Shown here one piece after another: positions 62,519 through 64,000 of a stretch of DNA of 64,000 bases. Both the position numbers and the translations under genes were made by a program. The notes under the pieces were generated by a model that searched no databases, was not told the origin of the DNA, and was given only the letters and a program-made list of their open reading frames with translations. The DNA comes from Halocaridina rubra (taxonomy: Eukaryota; Arthropoda; Malacostraca; Decapoda; Atyidae): the NCBI GenBank assembly GCA_037179515.1, contig JAXCGZ010000075.1:47501-111500 (forward strand). Direction: 5' to 3'. How positions within the stretch are numbered: position 1 is the first letter of the stretch; each line of letters opens with the position of its first letter.

Positions 62519-63441
62519 TTTTATGTTCTCCTTCTCACAGAATATAGAAAGAAGACGAGAAAGAGGAAAAAAAAAGGAGAAAAACTTTTAATTAAGCTTC
62601 ACACCGAATTTTTATATCTCCATATAAGTGCTATTTAGTGACTCAGTTTATCTCTTTTCTGGTAACACACATCTTAACTTAAAAACTTGACCATGGTAAT
62701 TTAAGGATAAAAAGAAAAAGAAAAAAAATGCAACAAAGCAAAAGTCAAACCTGAAGGAAAAATTCGAACCTGTGTCTGAGGTGGCACCCACTTGTTTCTG
62801 CTATATATTCTTCCTAACTGATAAACTCACTTGCTAACCAAGGTATGTTATCACAAGATTAGACTTTACATTTAACTCAATATATATACAAAATAAAAAC
62901 AAAATAGTAAAAGAGAAAGCTAAAAGAAAAGCAAAAAAAAAAAAATGAAGAAAATAAGACAGCTGTACTACTTGGCAACTTAACTCAGTACTGTTAACAG
63001 GTGGATATTTTTTTTTTTTTTTACTTATTGAATTAGTTCGTGTATCAAACTAACTAACAAGTTAATATAAATGGGAAGGATACTGATTTTAACAATATAT
63101 GGAACCACAGGATCAGGTAAACGGCTTAGGAGCTTTCAACAGTTTACACAAAAAATTAGGTAATGTGATGTGATGGCTTCACCTCTGGCAAGTCTTTTAA
63201 ATTTCCTTCAAGGCAGAACTGGACGGCAGCTTCTCTCTCCCCTCACGAAAAATGTTCTCAATTTTTTTTCCTTTAATATTTTGGACAGTCTCGTCATACA
63301 ACAAATATAGGTTTTGTACTCACAATACTCTGCAGGATTTCAGATTTAGGGAAATTATGGTAAAGTTTTCCACTAAGCACTTAGTCACTCGAAACAATTA
63401 AAAATTTAAGAGGAACAGTTCCGTGTGTCACTGAACGTGCG
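62519..63441 (-). promoter_or_regulatory. LINE 5' UTR (copy S)
   Basis: About 920 bp, homologous over most of its length to 22063-22913 of copy J. Features in sense orientation are a tRNA-like stretch with GGTTCGAATT (62761-62770), a pyrimidine-rich tract just before ORF1 (about 62545-62590), and a 50-bp segment absent from J (near 63130-63175) that contains an antisense match to the 3' tail. Promoter function is assumed from position only. Confidence 0.7.
62740..62860 (-). other. tRNA/SINE-like segment inside LINE 5' UTR
   Basis: Minus strand: TTGGTTAGCAAGTGAG resembles an A box, and about 80 nt later ACAGGTTCGAATTTTTCC resembles a B box. Copy J keeps the layout with substitutions. It could be a captured SINE or a Pol III-type internal promoter; a cloverleaf is not apparent. 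Confidence 0.35.
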
Positions 63442-63458
63442 GTGTGTGTGTGTGTGTG
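63441..63458. repeat. (TG)n between copies S and W
   Basis: About 9 TG units between the full-length 5' end of S and the tail of W. Confidence 0.9.
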
Positions 63459-64000
63459 ATTACCTAATTGTGATTACCTAATTGTGTTTACGGGAAAGAG
63501 CCCAAAGCTCGTATCTTCCCGTCTCCTGATCGGTTCCATTTTATACTTAGTGATACTTATCATACCTGTCCTTAAAACTATGGATTGAGATAGCATTAAC
63601 TACCTCCTCGCTTAGCCAATTCCAATTATCAACTACTCTTACACTGAAAAAGTATTTCCTTACATCCTGCAAAGAAGTTTTCTTACGAAGCTTCAAACTA
63701 TGACCTCTAGTTCTAGAGCCAGCCATATCGAAATATCGATCCCTATCCACTCTATCATAACCATGAAGGAATTTAAAGACTGTCACCATATCCCCCCTCA
63801 CTCTTCTAGCTTCGAGTGATGGTAAGTCTAATTCCCTCAGCCTCTCATCATAACTGAGATTGCGTATTTCTGGCACCAGTTTCGTGGCATGTCTTTGAAC
63901 TTTTTCAAGCTTAGCTATGTGCTTTTTCAAGTGCGGATTCCAAAAGGGGGCTGCATATTCGAGTTTTGGCCTCACATAGGTTACATAAATATTTCTGAAC
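63456..64000 (-). mobile_element. LINE copy W, continues beyond window
   Basis: Two tail units, hairpin, and ORF2 C-terminal sequence (63547-63975), open to the window edge with no lesion. It is near-identical to V and F. Whether it is full length cannot be seen. Confidence 0.92.

Larger units (their letters stand above)
58522..63441 (-). mobile_element. LINE copy S, full length (about 4.9 kb)
   Basis: The reference copy for structure: 5' UTR 62519-63441, ORF1 61439-62518, ORF2 58615-61436, hairpin and two tail units at 58522. Both ends lie in TG: GAGTGTGATT at the 3' end and GCGGTGTGTG at the 5' end. ORF1 is intact; ORF2 has two stops and one shift. Confidence 0.95.

Overview
The window is eukaryotic, repeat-dense intergenic DNA. 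I see no host protein-coding gene. Roughly 85 % of it is at least 24 copies of one family of non-LTR retrotransposon (LINE). Each copy has up to two ORFs: ORF1 (coiled coil plus RRM-like) and ORF2 (EEP/APE-type endonuclease, reverse transcriptase and a C-terminal domain). The protein is of the CR1/Jockey group; CR1 clade is my best guess. Very long AC/TG, AT, ATT and AG microsatellites, plus two short blocks I recall from crab and shrimp DNA, suggest a decapod crustacean. That is inference, not proof.

Layout. 1-2930: unique DNA with ATT arrays, a tRNA/SINE-like head and a 420-bp foldback repeat. 2931-9460: copies A, B, C and D, all minus strand. 9917-28566: copies E, F, G, H, I, J and K, all plus strand and head-to-tail. 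28567-42127: copies L, M (with short copy N inside) and O (with copy Q inside), all minus strand. 42270-43093: copy T, plus strand. 43094-47917: microsatellite-rich DNA with an ancient relic of the family and SINE-like pieces. 47918-64000: copies U, V, R1, R2, R3, S and W, all minus strand.

What the element looks like. Full-length copy S is about 4.9 kb: a 0.9-kb 5' UTR, ORF1 of 359 codons, ORF2 of about 940-966 codons in the -1 frame overlapping ORF1, and a short 3' UTR with a conserved hairpin and one or two 14-nt tail units ending in ATCACA. ORF2 is uninterrupted in copies F and V, and ORF1 is intact in S. No single copy here carries both. Copies A-C, D, G, K, L, O and T are broken to differing degrees.

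How the pieces fit. Most copies sit in (CA)n/(TG)n with constant polarity: the sense-strand 3' tail reads into CA. The result is head-to-tail LINE arrays punctuated by microsatellite. Copies N and Q have identical 3' junctions inside two host copies. R1-R3 look like tandem duplication of an already truncated copy. ORF2 has no in-frame AUG before its endonuclease, and a canonical -1 slippery heptamer lies in the ORF1/ORF2 overlap of the younger copies.
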